From Poriferisodalis sp965208925 (GTDB lineage: Bacteria; Actinomycetota; Acidimicrobiia; Acidimicrobiales; Poriferisodalaceae), in NCBI RefSeq assembly GCF_965208925.1, contig NZ_OZ242364.1, positions 992,001 through 1,056,000 on the forward strand: DNA of 64,000 nt, given 5' to 3'. The translations under genes and the position numbers were made by a program. Shown here in pieces: positions 8,931 through 17,015 of the stretch (its first letter is position 1; each line of letters begins with the position of its first letter). The notes below the pieces were generated by a model. The model worked only from the letters and a program-made list of their open reading frames with translations. It had not been told where the DNA came from and searched no databases.

Positions 8931-9932
8931 GTGAACGCAGTGGGGGCTTTGCCGCGGGTGGGGTTTGTTGGGTTGGGGAATGTTGGGGGGAAGCTGGCTG
9001 GGTCTCTGTTGCGCAATGGGTTTGAGCTGGTGGTGCGCGATCTGGACCCGGCTGCTCTGGCGCCGTTTGTGGAGGCTGGCGCTTCGACCGCTGCTACTGG
9101 GGCTGAGCTGGCGGAGTGTTGTGATGTGGTGATCACTTGCTTGCCTTCTCCTGCTGCGGTGAGTGCTGTGCTCGAGGCTGGTGATGGCGTGTTGGCCGGG
9201 TTCGCCTCCGCTGGCACGGCTGGCTCTGGGCGGAAGATCTGGGCTGAGATGAGCACTACTGACCACCATGAGGTGCGCCGGCTGGGTGCGCTGGTGGAGG
9301 CGGCGGGCGGTGCTGCCATCGACTGCCCTGTGTCGGGCGGCTGCCACCGGGCCGCCACGGGGAACATCTCGATCTTCGCCGGCGGCGAGCGCGACACCTT
9401 CGAGGCGATGCTGCCGCTGCTGACCGCCATGGGGCGTCGCATCCTGCACACCGGGCCGCTGGGCTCGGCGTCGATTCTGAAGGTGGTGACCAACTACCTG
9501 GCCACCGCCAACCTGGTCTCGCTGTGCGAGGCACTGGCCACGTCGCAGGCAGCGGGCATGGACCTGGCCACCGCGTACGAGGCCATCCGCATCAGCTCGG
9601 GCAACTCCTTCGTCCACGAGACCGAGAGCCAGGTGATCCTGAACGGCTCGCGTGACATCAACTTCACCATGGACCTGGTGTGCAAGGACATCGGCCTGTT
9701 CGCCGACATCGCGGCCGAGCACGGCCTGCCGCTGGAGCTGTCGCCGGTGCTGGTGGACGTGTTTGCCGACGGGGCTGCTCGTTACGGCGACCGGGAGTGG
9801 TCGCCGAACATCATCCGGCGGTTGGAGGAGGCCACTGGGCGGACGATTACGGCTCCTGGGTTTCCGGCTGAGATCGTTGATGACGAGCCTGAGGTTGCTG
9901 GTGCCGAGGTCGTTGTGCGTCGCGGTCTGTAG
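8931..9932 (+). CDS. NAD(P)-dependent beta-hydroxyacid dehydrogenase (3-hydroxyisobutyrate dehydrogenase family)
   Basis: Cytosolic oxidoreductase of 333 residues. The N-terminal Rossmann domain opens with GFVGLGNVGG (dinucleotide binding), followed by the VITCLPSP block, the substrate motif DCPVSGG and the catalytic-lysine region SILKVVTNYL, then the all-helical C-terminal domain. The substrate could be 3-hydroxyisobutyrate, tartronate semialdehyde or another small beta-hydroxyacid. The start is GTG 8931. The first ~320 and last ~150 bases are conspicuously G/T-rich on this strand, with codons such as GTT, GGG and TTG, while the middle has normal C-ending codons. It ends 12 bp before F1 copy 2. 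Confidence 0.85.
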   Translation: MNAVGALPRVGFVGLGNVGGKLAGSLLRNGFELVVRDLDPAALAPFVEAGASTAATGAELAECCDVVITCLPSPAAVSAVLEAGDGVLAGFASAGTAGSGRKIWAEMSTTDHHEVRRLGALVEAAGGAAIDCPVSGGCHRAATGNISIFAGGERDTFEAMLPLLTAMGRRILHTGPLGSASILKVVTNYLATANLVSLCEALATSQAAGMDLATAYEAIRISSGNSFVHETESQVILNGSRDINFTMDLVCKDIGLFADIAAEHGLPLELSPVLVDVFADGAARYGDREWSPNIIRRLEEATGRTITAPGFPAEIVDDEPEVAGAEVVVRRGL

Positions 9933-9943
9933 GTGCGCCCGGT

Positions 9944-10054
9944 CTGGGCGGGGGCAGCAGCACCCGTGCTTCAAACATGCGCAGCGCCGCCCGTTGCAGG
10001 GTGGATGGGCTGTGGCGCTGCGAACTGCGCGCGGGCACTGCTGCCCCCGCCCAG
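9944..10054 (+). repeat. F1 structured element, copy 2
   Basis: Outer stem of 17 bp, perfect (9944-9960 with 10038-10054). Left strand GTGCTTCAAACAT, inner stem CGCAGCGCC/GGCGCTGCG (9980-9988 with 10014-10022), apical loop with GGTGGATGGGCT, right strand AACTGCGCG (10023-10031). It lies between two convergent genes, the dehydrogenase and asd, and fills most of the 184-bp gap. The genes on both sides are G/T-rich on the plus strand near it. Confidence 0.88.
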
Positions 10055-10116
10055 CCCTCGTCCTGTCTGTGACTCTCGACCGGCGTGCTAGGCGGCGAGG
10101 GTTTCGGCACTGTGTT

Positions 10117-11136
10117 TCACATCGCCGAGAGGACCTCGGCGATCTGGATGGCGTTGAGGGCTGCGCCTTTTCTGAGGTTGTCGCCTACTACGAACAGGGC
10201 CAGGCCGTGGGGGACGGTGGGGTCGCGGCGGATTCGGCCTACGTAGGAGGGGTCGCGGCCTGCTGCTTGGAGCGGTGTGGGCACGTCGGCGAGTTCTACG
10301 CCTGGCGCTTCGGCCAGCAGCTCGGTCGCCCGCTCGGGGGAGATCGACCGCTCGAAGCGCAGGTTGAGCGACAGCGAGTGGCCGGTGAACACCGGGACCC
10401 GCACGCAGGTGCCTGACACGGCCAGGCCTGGAATGCCCAGGATCTTGCGGCTCTCGTTGCGGAGCTTCTGCTCCTCGTCGGTCTCGCCCAAGCCGTCGTC
10501 GACAAAGCTGCCTGCCTGAGCCAGCACGTTGTGAGCGATGGGCCCGGGGAACTTGTCGGGTGCCGGATGGGTGACGGCATCGCCGTCAAAGGTGAGAGCA
10601 GCGGCGTCGGGGTTCGTTGCGTCCAGTGCCCGTTCCAACTCGTCGACACCGGCGAGGCCTGCACCTGACACAGCCTGATAGGTGGCTGCCACCATCGAGG
10701 TCAAGCCGGCCTCGGCATGCAGCGGCGCCAGCACCGGCATCGCTGCCATCGTCGTGCAGTTGGGGTTGGCGATGATCCCCTTGGGAGCGTTGAACACCTC
10801 CTTGGCGTTCACCTCGGGCACCACCAGCGGGACATCGGGATCCATGCGCCACGCAGAGGAGTTGTCGATGACGGTCGGGCCCGCCGCCGCGACGCGCTCG
10901 GAGATCGCCAGCGAGGTGGTCTTGCCTGCAGAGAACAGGGCGATGTCCAGGCTGCTGTAGTCGGCCTCGGCGGCATCCTCGACGGCGATCTCGTGGCCGT
11001 TCCAGGCGAGCTTGCGGCCGGCTGAACGCGCCGATGCGAAGAGCCGCAGCTCGTCGATCGGGAAGCTTCGCTCGGCCAGGATGGCTCGCATGACGCCGCC
11101 GACCTGGCCGGTGGCTCCGACGATTCCTACTCGCAT
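10117..11136 (-). CDS. asd: aspartate-semialdehyde dehydrogenase
   Basis: Reduces aspartyl-4-phosphate to aspartate semialdehyde with NADPH, the second step of the lysine, threonine and methionine pathway and of diaminopimelate supply for cell wall. The 339-residue protein begins MRVGIVGATGQVGG (NADP-binding) and has the active-site Cys in IIANPNCTTMAA and the FPGPIAHNVLAQAG and VSGTCVRVPVFTGH blocks with the catalytic His. I chose ATG 11136, which matches the family start, over the longer open frame to 11214. It lies downstream of lysC in the same direction, separated by F1 copy 3. Confidence 0.95.
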   Translation of the reverse strand: MRVGIVGATGQVGGVMRAILAERSFPIDELRLFASARSAGRKLAWNGHEIAVEDAAEADYSSLDIALFSAGKTTSLAISERVAAAGPTVIDNSSAWRMDPDVPLVVPEVNAKEVFNAPKGIIANPNCTTMAAMPVLAPLHAEAGLTSMVAATYQAVSGAGLAGVDELERALDATNPDAAALTFDGDAVTHPAPDKFPGPIAHNVLAQAGSFVDDGLGETDEEQKLRNESRKILGIPGLAVSGTCVRVPVFTGHSLSLNLRFERSISPERATELLAEAPGVELADVPTPLQAAGRDPSYVGRIRRDPTVPHGLALFVVGDNLRKGAALNAIQIAEVLSAM

Positions 11137-11191
11137 GGGTCCGAGGCTACCGACGGCTGTTCGGCTGGCTCCTGTGATTATTTGCTCCCCC

Positions 11192-11307
11192 GGGGTGGGC
11201 AGGGGCAGCAGCATCCATGCTCAGACATGCGCAGCGCCGCCCGCTGCGAGGTGGATGGGCTGTGGCGCTGCGAACTGCGCGTGGGCACTGCTGCCCCTGC
11301 CCACCCC
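11192..11307 (+). repeat. F1 structured element, copy 3
   Basis: Outer stem of 20 bp, perfect (11192-11211 with 11288-11307). Left strand ATGCTCAGACAT, inner stem CGCAGCGCC/GGCGCTGCG (11230-11238 with 11264-11272), apical loop with GGTGGATGGGCT, right strand AACTGCGCG. It lies between lysC and asd, both on the minus strand, so it is antisense to a possible lysC-asd transcript. It fills most of the 175-bp gap. Confidence 0.88.
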
Positions 11308-11311
11308 TCGT

Positions 11312-12538
11312 TCAGTCCAGGCCGAAGGCCGTGTGGAGGGCGACGGTGGCGCGGTCTACATCTGCTTCGGCTACCACGCAGGAGATGCGGATCGGCGAGG
11401 TGGAGATCATCTCGATGTTGATGTCCTGTTCCGCCAGCGTCTCGAACATGGTGGCCGCCACGCCCGGGTGACTGGCCATGCCGGCACCGACCAGGGAGAC
11501 CCGGGCAATGTCAGCATCGGTGTTCGTCGACGAGAAGCCCACGGTGTCCACCATGGCCTCGCAGATGGCTCCCACCTCCTCGGCGCTCTCGGCCGGAACC
11601 GTGAACGAGATGTCGGTGCGATCGTGGTCGCCCACGTTCTGCACGATCATGTCGACCACGACCGCCGCGTCGGCGAGCGTGCGGAACACCTTGGCAGCGA
11701 TGCCCGGCTCGTCGCGGACGCCAACCAGCGTCACCTTGGCCTGCGATGTGTCCGGCACGATGCCGGTCACGATCGGCTTTTCCATTTCTCTCGCGTCCAT
11801 GTCTGACTCCGTGTCAACAACCCATGTTCCCGGTTCCCACGTGAATGCCGAGCGCACGTGCAACCGAACGCCGTACGTGCGGGCAACCTCGACCGAGCGG
11901 GCAGCCGGCTTGGGGCAGCCCATCGCGGTCATCTCGAGCAGCTCATCGAACCCGATGCGCGCAATCTTGCGAGCGGCGGGGCACACCCGGGGATCGGTCG
12001 TGAAGACCCCCGAAACGTCCGTGTAGAGCTCGCACGCATCGGCACCGAGGCCGTGCGCCAGGGCGACGGCGGTGGTGTCAGACCCGCCGCGGCCCAGAAA
12101 TGTCACGTCGTTGTCGGTCGACACGCCCTGCGCGCCGGCAACGACTGCGACGCGGCCGGCTTCGAGCGACGCGGCCACCCGCTTGGGCGTCACCGACAGG
12201 ATCTTTGCGTTGCGATGGTTCGTGTCGGTGAGAAAGCCCGCCTGGCTGCCAGTGAACGAGTCGGCAGGGACGCCTACATCGTGCAGCGCCATGCACATCA
12301 GCGCGATGGCCTTGCGCTCACCGGCAGTGATGAGCATGTCCAGCTCGCGGCCCGACGGGTCGTCGGTGATCTGGGTGGCCAGCGCGATGAGCTCGTCGGT
12401 CTCCGAGCCCATGGCGCTGACGACGAGCACGATGTCGTCGCCGCGGCTGCGGCAGTGCTTCACGTGGTCGGCAACCTCGTGCATGCGCGCCGCGCTGGCG
12501 ATCGACGTTCCGCCGAACTTCTGCACGACTAATGGCAC
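11312..12538 (-). CDS. lysC: aspartate kinase
   Basis: Phosphorylates aspartate at the head of the Lys/Thr/Met pathway. The 408-residue protein starts at GTG 12538 (VVQKFGGTSIA). It has the kinase motifs LITAGERKAIALM, LGRGGSDTTAVALA and ELYTDVSGVFTTDPR, then two ACT domains (from about residue 265: VTLVGVRDEPGIAAKVF and VSLVGAGMASHPGVAATMF), which usually give lysine/threonine feedback control. The open frame continues far upstream to 13168, but that part is the shadow of the divergent cyclophilin gene. Length agrees with single-chain actinobacterial LysC. Confidence 0.95.
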   Translation of the reverse strand: MPLVVQKFGGTSIASAARMHEVADHVKHCRSRGDDIVLVVSAMGSETDELIALATQITDDPSGRELDMLITAGERKAIALMCMALHDVGVPADSFTGSQAGFLTDTNHRNAKILSVTPKRVAASLEAGRVAVVAGAQGVSTDNDVTFLGRGGSDTTAVALAHGLGADACELYTDVSGVFTTDPRVCPAARKIARIGFDELLEMTAMGCPKPAARSVEVARTYGVRLHVRSAFTWEPGTWVVDTESDMDAREMEKPIVTGIVPDTSQAKVTLVGVRDEPGIAAKVFRTLADAAVVVDMIVQNVGDHDRTDISFTVPAESAEEVGAICEAMVDTVGFSSTNTDADIARVSLVGAGMASHPGVAATMFETLAEQDINIEMISTSPIRISCVVAEADVDRATVALHTAFGLD

Positions 12539-12605
12539 GGTGGGCGAGGGTAGCGGCGGGGTGGGGCGTCGATAGTGTGACCGCCGGTACCGGTCAGGGG
12601 TCCTT

Positions 12606-13541
12606 ATGAGCAGCGAGAAGCGACAGCGCCAACGCGAGAACCGCATGCGGGCAGTGGCCGCTGCCGAGCGCGCCAAGAAACGTTCGAGCACGACGCGCAA
12701 GGTGCTGAGAGTCGTGCTGGCGGTGGCCGCAGTGCTGATCGCGTTGTGGCTGTGGAGCGTGTTCACCGGCGACGACTCGCAGGACAGCGACAGCGACGAT
12801 GCCGCTGTGGCGGCCGACACCGAGGCCGACGGCACGACCGCGTTCGAAACCGACGAACCGAGCGACGAAGCACCGCCGGCCACCGAAGCTGCGGCCGAGC
12901 CCGAGGCCGACAGCAGCCCCGACGACACCGCCGCGCCGGACCCGACCGCCTGCCCCGCTCCCGACGGCAGCGACGGCCCGCTGAACCAGTTCGATGCCCC
13001 GCCCCCGCTCTGCATCGATCCCGACACCATGTACGCCGCGGCCTTCGACACGAACATGGGCAGCTTCACCATGCTGCTCGACCCTGCGCTCGACATCGAC
13101 AGCGTCAACAACTTCGCAGTGCTTGCCCGCTGGGGCGCCTTCGACGGCACGCTGTTCCACCGGATCATCTCCGACTTTGTGATCCAGGGCGGCGACGTGC
13201 AGATCGACTTCGGCCGCGGCGGACCCGGCTACCAATTCACCGGCGCCTTCCCGCCCGCGGACGACTGGTACAGGATCGGCTCGGTGGCCATGGCCAACCG
13301 GGGCAATCCGGCCACCAACGGCTCGCAGTTCTTCGTGATCACCGGCCCCAACGGTGCCGGCCTGCCGCCGCTCTACTCGCCGCTCGGCCATGTCGTGGAG
13401 GGCATGGACGTCGTCATGGAGATCGAAGGCGTCGCAACCGGGGCAGGCGACGTGCCGGTCAACGACGTGGTGGTTCGCAGCGTGACGATCAGCGAGGCCG
13501 ACCAGACCCAGATCGACGCATACGCCGATGCGCGCAGCTGA
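12606..13541 (+). CDS. membrane-anchored cyclophilin-type peptidyl-prolyl isomerase
   Basis: A 311-residue protein with a basic cytoplasmic N terminus, one membrane helix (about residues 36-53, LRVVLAVAAVLIALWLW), a ~95-residue acidic Asp/Glu/Ala/Thr linker and a C-terminal cyclophilin domain (about 140-300). Domain motifs include GTLFHRIISDFVIQGGD, SVAMANRGNPATNGSQFF and LGHVVEGMDVV. Such proteins fold secreted proteins outside the membrane. It diverges from lysC with a 67-bp gap, and aat follows in the same direction. The Trp of classical cyclophilin A is not obvious, as in many bacterial members. Confidence 0.88.
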   Translation: MSSEKRQRQRENRMRAVAAAERAKKRSSTTRKVLRVVLAVAAVLIALWLWSVFTGDDSQDSDSDDAAVAADTEADGTTAFETDEPSDEAPPATEAAAEPEADSSPDDTAAPDPTACPAPDGSDGPLNQFDAPPPLCIDPDTMYAAAFDTNMGSFTMLLDPALDIDSVNNFAVLARWGAFDGTLFHRIISDFVIQGGDVQIDFGRGGPGYQFTGAFPPADDWYRIGSVAMANRGNPATNGSQFFVITGPNGAGLPPLYSPLGHVVEGMDVVMEIEGVATGAGDVPVNDVVVRSVTISEADQTQIDAYADARS

Positions 13542-13597
13542 CCCGAGCTGCCCGGCGGGCCCAACGCGTCGAACCGATCGGGCGTAGAGTCGCCCTC

Positions 13598-14305
13598 ATG
13601 CAGCGCCAGTCAGAAGACGGCCCCACGGAGCCGCCCGCGTCGGGATGGTCGTTCCCTCCCGCGACGACCGCAGACGAGAACGGCCTCGTCGGTGCCGGTG
13701 CCGACCTTGAGGCGAGCACGCTGCTCGGCGCCTACCGGGCGGGACTGTTCCCGATGCCGCTGGGAGACACCGTCGGCTGGTGGTCGCCCGATCCGCGGGG
13801 CATCCTGCCGCTCAGCTACCTGCGGGTGAGCCGCTCGCTGCGGAAGGCCTGCCGCCGCTTCGACATCCGCATCGACACCGCCTTCGAACAGGTGCTGGAG
13901 TCGTGCGCCGATCCCGCCCGACCGCACGGCTGGATCAGCGACGACATGCACAACGCCTACCTGCAGCTCCACGAACTCGGGTGGGCCCACAGCGTGGAGA
14001 CCTGGCTCGACGACGAGCTGGTGGGCGGCCTCTACGGGGTGGCCGTCGGCGCCTTCTTTGCCGGCGAATCGATGTTCCACACCGAGAGCGACGCCTCCAA
14101 GGTCGCCCTGGTGGCACTGGTGGATGCGCTCAAGGTGACCGGCGGCGCACTGCTGGACGTGCAGTGGTCCACGCCGCACCTGGCCGGGCTTGGTGCTGTG
14201 GAGATCGAGCGCGCTGCCTACCTGGAGCTGCTGGCCGAAGCCATCACCCGGCCGCTGCCTGAGATCTGGCTGCGCCCGATGGTCTTCCGCATGCTCGAAG
14301 GCTGA
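13598..14305 (+). CDS. aat: leucyl/phenylalanyl-tRNA-protein transferase
   Basis: Adds Leu or Phe from aminoacyl-tRNA to proteins with N-terminal Arg or Lys, marking them for ClpS/ClpAP degradation. The 235-residue protein has the family blocks YRAGLFPMPLGD, VGWWSPDPRGILPL, the WAHSVETWLDDELVGGLYGV core, GESMFHTESDASK and LDVQWSTPHLAGLGAVEI. The start is ATG 13598, 56 bp after the cyclophilin stop. Length is normal for the family. Confidence 0.93.
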   Translation: MQRQSEDGPTEPPASGWSFPPATTADENGLVGAGADLEASTLLGAYRAGLFPMPLGDTVGWWSPDPRGILPLSYLRVSRSLRKACRRFDIRIDTAFEQVLESCADPARPHGWISDDMHNAYLQLHELGWAHSVETWLDDELVGGLYGVAVGAFFAGESMFHTESDASKVALVALVDALKVTGGALLDVQWSTPHLAGLGAVEIERAAYLELLAEAITRPLPEIWLRPMVFRMLEG

Positions 14306-14374
14306 GCCTGAGCGCCGGGCCTGCGCAGCTCCTCAGACCGTGATGACCTCTGAGGGGCCGTAGCGTTCAGGATC

Positions 14375-16351
14375 GTGACTGCTTCCGACTCGCCACAGCG
14401 CTCGCGGCCGTGGCTGATGCGCACGTACTCGGGGCACTCCACCGCCCAGGCGTCCAACGAGCTGTACCGGTCGATGCTGGCCAAGGGCCAGACAGGCCTG
14501 TCGGTGGCGTTCGACCTGCCGACCCAGACCGGCTACGACCCCGACCACCCGATGGCGGGCGGCGAGGTGGGCAAGGTCGGCGTGCCGGTCACCCACCTGG
14601 GCCACATGGCCCAGCTCATGGACGGCATCCCGCCCGAGGCCATGAACACCTCCATGACCATCAACGCCACAGCGCCCTGGCTGCTGAGCCTCTACATCGC
14701 CAACGCCCAGAACGCCGGGGTGGCAGCCGAGACGCTGCGGGGCACCACCCAGAACGACATCGTGAAGGAGTACCTGAGCCGGGGCACGTTCATCTTCCCG
14801 CCCGAGGCCAGCCGCCGGCTCACCGTCGACGTGGTGGCCTACTGCTCGGCCCATGTGCCGCAGTGGAACCCGATCAACGTGTGCAGCTACCACCTGCAGG
14901 AAGCCGGCGCCACGCCCACCCAGGAGATCGCCTACGCGCTGGCCACCGCGATCGACGTGCTCGACGCAGTGCGCGACAGCGGCAAAGTGCCCCCCGAGCG
15001 TTTCGACGCCGCAGTGGGCAGCATCTCGTTCTTCGTGAACGGCGGCATCCGGTTCATCGAGGAGGTCTGCAAAGTGCGGGCCTTCACCCAGATGTGGGAC
15101 CAGATCTGTGCAGAGCGCTACGGCGTGGCCGACCCGAAGCTGCGGCGGTTCCGCTACGGCGTGCAGGTGAACTCGCTCGGGCTCACCGAGGCGCAGCCCG
15201 AGAACAACGTGGCGCGGATCACGCTGGAGGCCCTCGGCGTGACGCTGTCGCAGCGGGCACGCACTCGCTCGCTGCAGCTGCCCGCCTGGAACGAGGCGCT
15301 GGGGCTGCCGCGGCCCTGGGACCAGCAGTGGTCGCTGCGGATCCAGCAGGTGCTGGCGCACGAGACCGACCTGCTGGAGTACGGCGACATCTTCGACGGC
15401 TCGGTCGTGGTCGAGGGTCGCACGGCCGAGTTGGCGGAGTCGGCGCAGGCTGAGCTGAACGAAGTACTGGAGATGGGCGGCGCATTCGCCGCCATCGGTG
15501 AGCTGAAGCAGCGCCTGGTGGCGAGCCACACCGAGCGGGTGCGCCAGATCGAAAGCAGCGAGCTGACCGTGGTGGGGGTGAACGAGTTCACCGAGACGGC
15601 ACCGTCGCCGCTGGAGGGCGACGAGTCGATCCTGCGTGTGGATCCCGCGGTGGAAGCCGAGCTGGTCGCCGATCTCGAGCGCTGGCGGGGAGCACGCGAC
15701 TCGAACCGGGTCGTCGCAGCGCTGGACGACCTGCGGGTGGCCGCATCGGGCGATGTGAACATCATGGGGCCGAGCATCGAGGCCGCCCATGCCGGCGTCA
15801 CCACCGGCGAGTGGGCGCAGGCCCTGCGAGAGGTGTTCGGCGAGTTCCGTGCGCCGACCGGCTTGGGCGGCGCTGGCGCCGGCCGGGCGTCGACCCGAAC
15901 GGCACTGGCGACCGTGGCCCAGCAGTGCGCCGCGATGGAGGGCGGCCCGCCCAGGGTGCTGGTTGCCAAGCCGGGCCTGGACGGCCATTCCAACGGCGCT
16001 GAGCAGGTGGCGGTCGCGGCCCGCGACGCCGGCATGGAAGTGGTGTACGAGGGCATCCGGCTGACCCCGGGCCACATTGCCGCGACGGCACGCGACGAGG
16101 ACGTGGACGTGGTGGGCCTGTCGATCCTGTCGGGCAGCCACCTGGAGCTCGTGCCCGAGGTGCTGGCGTGCCTCGACGCCGAGGGCGTGAGCGCGCCGGT
16201 GGTGGTCGGCGGCATCATCCCGCCCGCGGACCATCAGGCCCTGCGAGACGCCGGCGTGGCCGCCGTCTACACGCCAAAGGACTTCGAGCTGGCCACGATC
16301 ATGGCCGACATCGCCGGCCTGGCCGAGCAGTCACGCGCCGGATCGGCCTGA
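14375..16351 (+). CDS. ecm: ethylmalonyl-CoA mutase / methylmalonyl-CoA mutase family, coenzyme B12-dependent
   Basis: A 658-residue adenosylcobalamin mutase in one chain. The N-terminal TIM-barrel domain begins PWLMRTYSGHSTAQASNELY and carries LSVAFDLPTQTGYDPDH, MNTSMTINATAPWLLSLY and NPINVCSYHLQEAGATP. The C-terminal B12-binding domain has the base-off DxHxxG signature in GLDGHSNG (about residue 535). The opening and the compact single-chain form match the MeaA/Ecm branch, which converts ethylmalonyl-CoA to methylsuccinyl-CoA, better than classical methylmalonyl-CoA mutase. The presence of ccr, an epimerase and acyl-CoA carboxylase in the window supports Ecm. GTG start at 14375. Confidence 0.88.
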   Translation: MTASDSPQRSRPWLMRTYSGHSTAQASNELYRSMLAKGQTGLSVAFDLPTQTGYDPDHPMAGGEVGKVGVPVTHLGHMAQLMDGIPPEAMNTSMTINATAPWLLSLYIANAQNAGVAAETLRGTTQNDIVKEYLSRGTFIFPPEASRRLTVDVVAYCSAHVPQWNPINVCSYHLQEAGATPTQEIAYALATAIDVLDAVRDSGKVPPERFDAAVGSISFFVNGGIRFIEEVCKVRAFTQMWDQICAERYGVADPKLRRFRYGVQVNSLGLTEAQPENNVARITLEALGVTLSQRARTRSLQLPAWNEALGLPRPWDQQWSLRIQQVLAHETDLLEYGDIFDGSVVVEGRTAELAESAQAELNEVLEMGGAFAAIGELKQRLVASHTERVRQIESSELTVVGVNEFTETAPSPLEGDESILRVDPAVEAELVADLERWRGARDSNRVVAALDDLRVAASGDVNIMGPSIEAAHAGVTTGEWAQALREVFGEFRAPTGLGGAGAGRASTRTALATVAQQCAAMEGGPPRVLVAKPGLDGHSNGAEQVAVAARDAGMEVVYEGIRLTPGHIAATARDEDVDVVGLSILSGSHLELVPEVLACLDAEGVSAPVVVGGIIPPADHQALRDAGVAAVYTPKDFELATIMADIAGLAEQSRAGSA

Positions 16352-16397
16352 CCGCGTCGCTGGGTTGCCGGGTCGCAGGGTTCTGAGGATGAGTCCC

Positions 16398-16808
16398 GTG
16401 CCGAAGCGCCGGCAACGGTCGCTGCAGCCTCGACATACGGATCGGGTCTGGCTCGTGTACGACGGCGAGTGCCCGATGTGCAACAACTACGCCCAGTACC
16501 TGCGGCTGCAGCAGTCTGTCGGGGAATTCGTGCTGGTTGATGCGCGCCAAGGCGGGCCGATCGTCGAGGAGGTCCGGCGGCTGCCGCACGATTTGAATGA
16601 CGGGATGGTGGTGAAGATCGGCGATCAGCACTTCGTCGGTCATGAGGCGCTGAACGTGCTGGCGCTGCTGTCCACCAATCGCGGAGCCTTCAACAGGTTC
16701 AACCGGTGGGCTTTCAGGTCGCGGCTGATCTCGCGCTTCACTTATCCGGCTATGAAGGCTGCGCGGTGGGTGTTGTTGAAGCTGAAAGGCGTGCAGCCCA
16801 TCCGTTAG
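16398..16808 (+). CDS. DCC-family (DUF393) thiol-disulfide-like protein
   Basis: A protein of about 136 residues with the family signature DGECPMCNNY near the N terminus, which gives the DCC name (Asp-x-x-Cys-x-x-Cys), followed by LVDARQGGPIVEEV and HFVGHEALNVLALLS. The fold resembles thioredoxin and a redox role is assumed, but the substrate is unknown. GTG 16398 has GAGG nine bases upstream; an ATG at 16389 in the same frame is possible. The 3' end is G/T-rich on the plus strand and leads into F1 copy 4. Confidence 0.8.
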   Translation: MPKRRQRSLQPRHTDRVWLVYDGECPMCNNYAQYLRLQQSVGEFVLVDARQGGPIVEEVRRLPHDLNDGMVVKIGDQHFVGHEALNVLALLSTNRGAFNRFNRWAFRSRLISRFTYPAMKAARWVLLKLKGVQPIR

Positions 16809-16811
16809 CGC

Positions 16812-16851
16812 GTGTGCTTCCGGGGCGGGCGGGGCCGGCTGCACCCATGCT
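16812..16851 (+). repeat. partial duplicate of the F1 5' arm
   Basis: GTGTGCTTCCGGGGCGGGCG and the following GGCTGCACCCATGCT repeat almost exactly at 16875-16913, where they form the 5' flank and outer 5' strand of F1 copy 4. Only the 5' arm is duplicated; no matching 3' arm exists, so this piece cannot form the hairpin alone. The two copies start about 63 bp apart. Confidence 0.8.
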
Positions 16852-16883
16852 GGCGTTGCCTGGTACCGAGGATGGGTGCTTCC

Positions 16884-16999
16884 GGGGCGGGCGGGGGCAG
16901 CTGCACCCATGCTCAGACATGCGCAGCGCCGCCCATTTCGAGGTGGATGGGCTGTGGCGCTGCGAACTGCGCGTGGGCACATCTGCCCCCGCCCGCCCC
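16884..16999 (+). repeat. F1 structured element, copy 4
   Basis: Outer stem of 17 bp, perfect (16884-16900 with 16983-16999). Left strand ATGCTCAGACAT, inner stem CGCAGCGCC/GGCGCTGCG (16922-16930 with 16956-16964), apical loop whose GCCCAT and ATGGGC can form a third helix around GGTGG, right strand AACTGCGCG (16965-16973). It lies between the convergent DCC and CoA-transferase genes. Confidence 0.88.
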
Positions 17000-17015
17000 T
17001 GGTTCTCTCGGGTCC

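Noticed and set aside
9944..11307. Open frames within F1 copies that give similar peptides (a repeated WAVALRTARGHCC-like string)
   Set aside because: The similarity follows from the shared DNA. Stem changes keep base pairing and not amino acids, the frames differ between copies, and none has a consistent start or ribosome site.
11312..13168. 618-residue LysC with an N-terminal extension
   Set aside because: The extension is the antisense of the cyclophilin gene, and the true LysC opening (VVQKFGGTS) begins at 12538.
12606..14305. Single 519-residue frame across the cyclophilin and aat genes
   Set aside because: The first part is an out-of-frame shadow of the cyclophilin; the Aat opening and an ATG occur at 13598.
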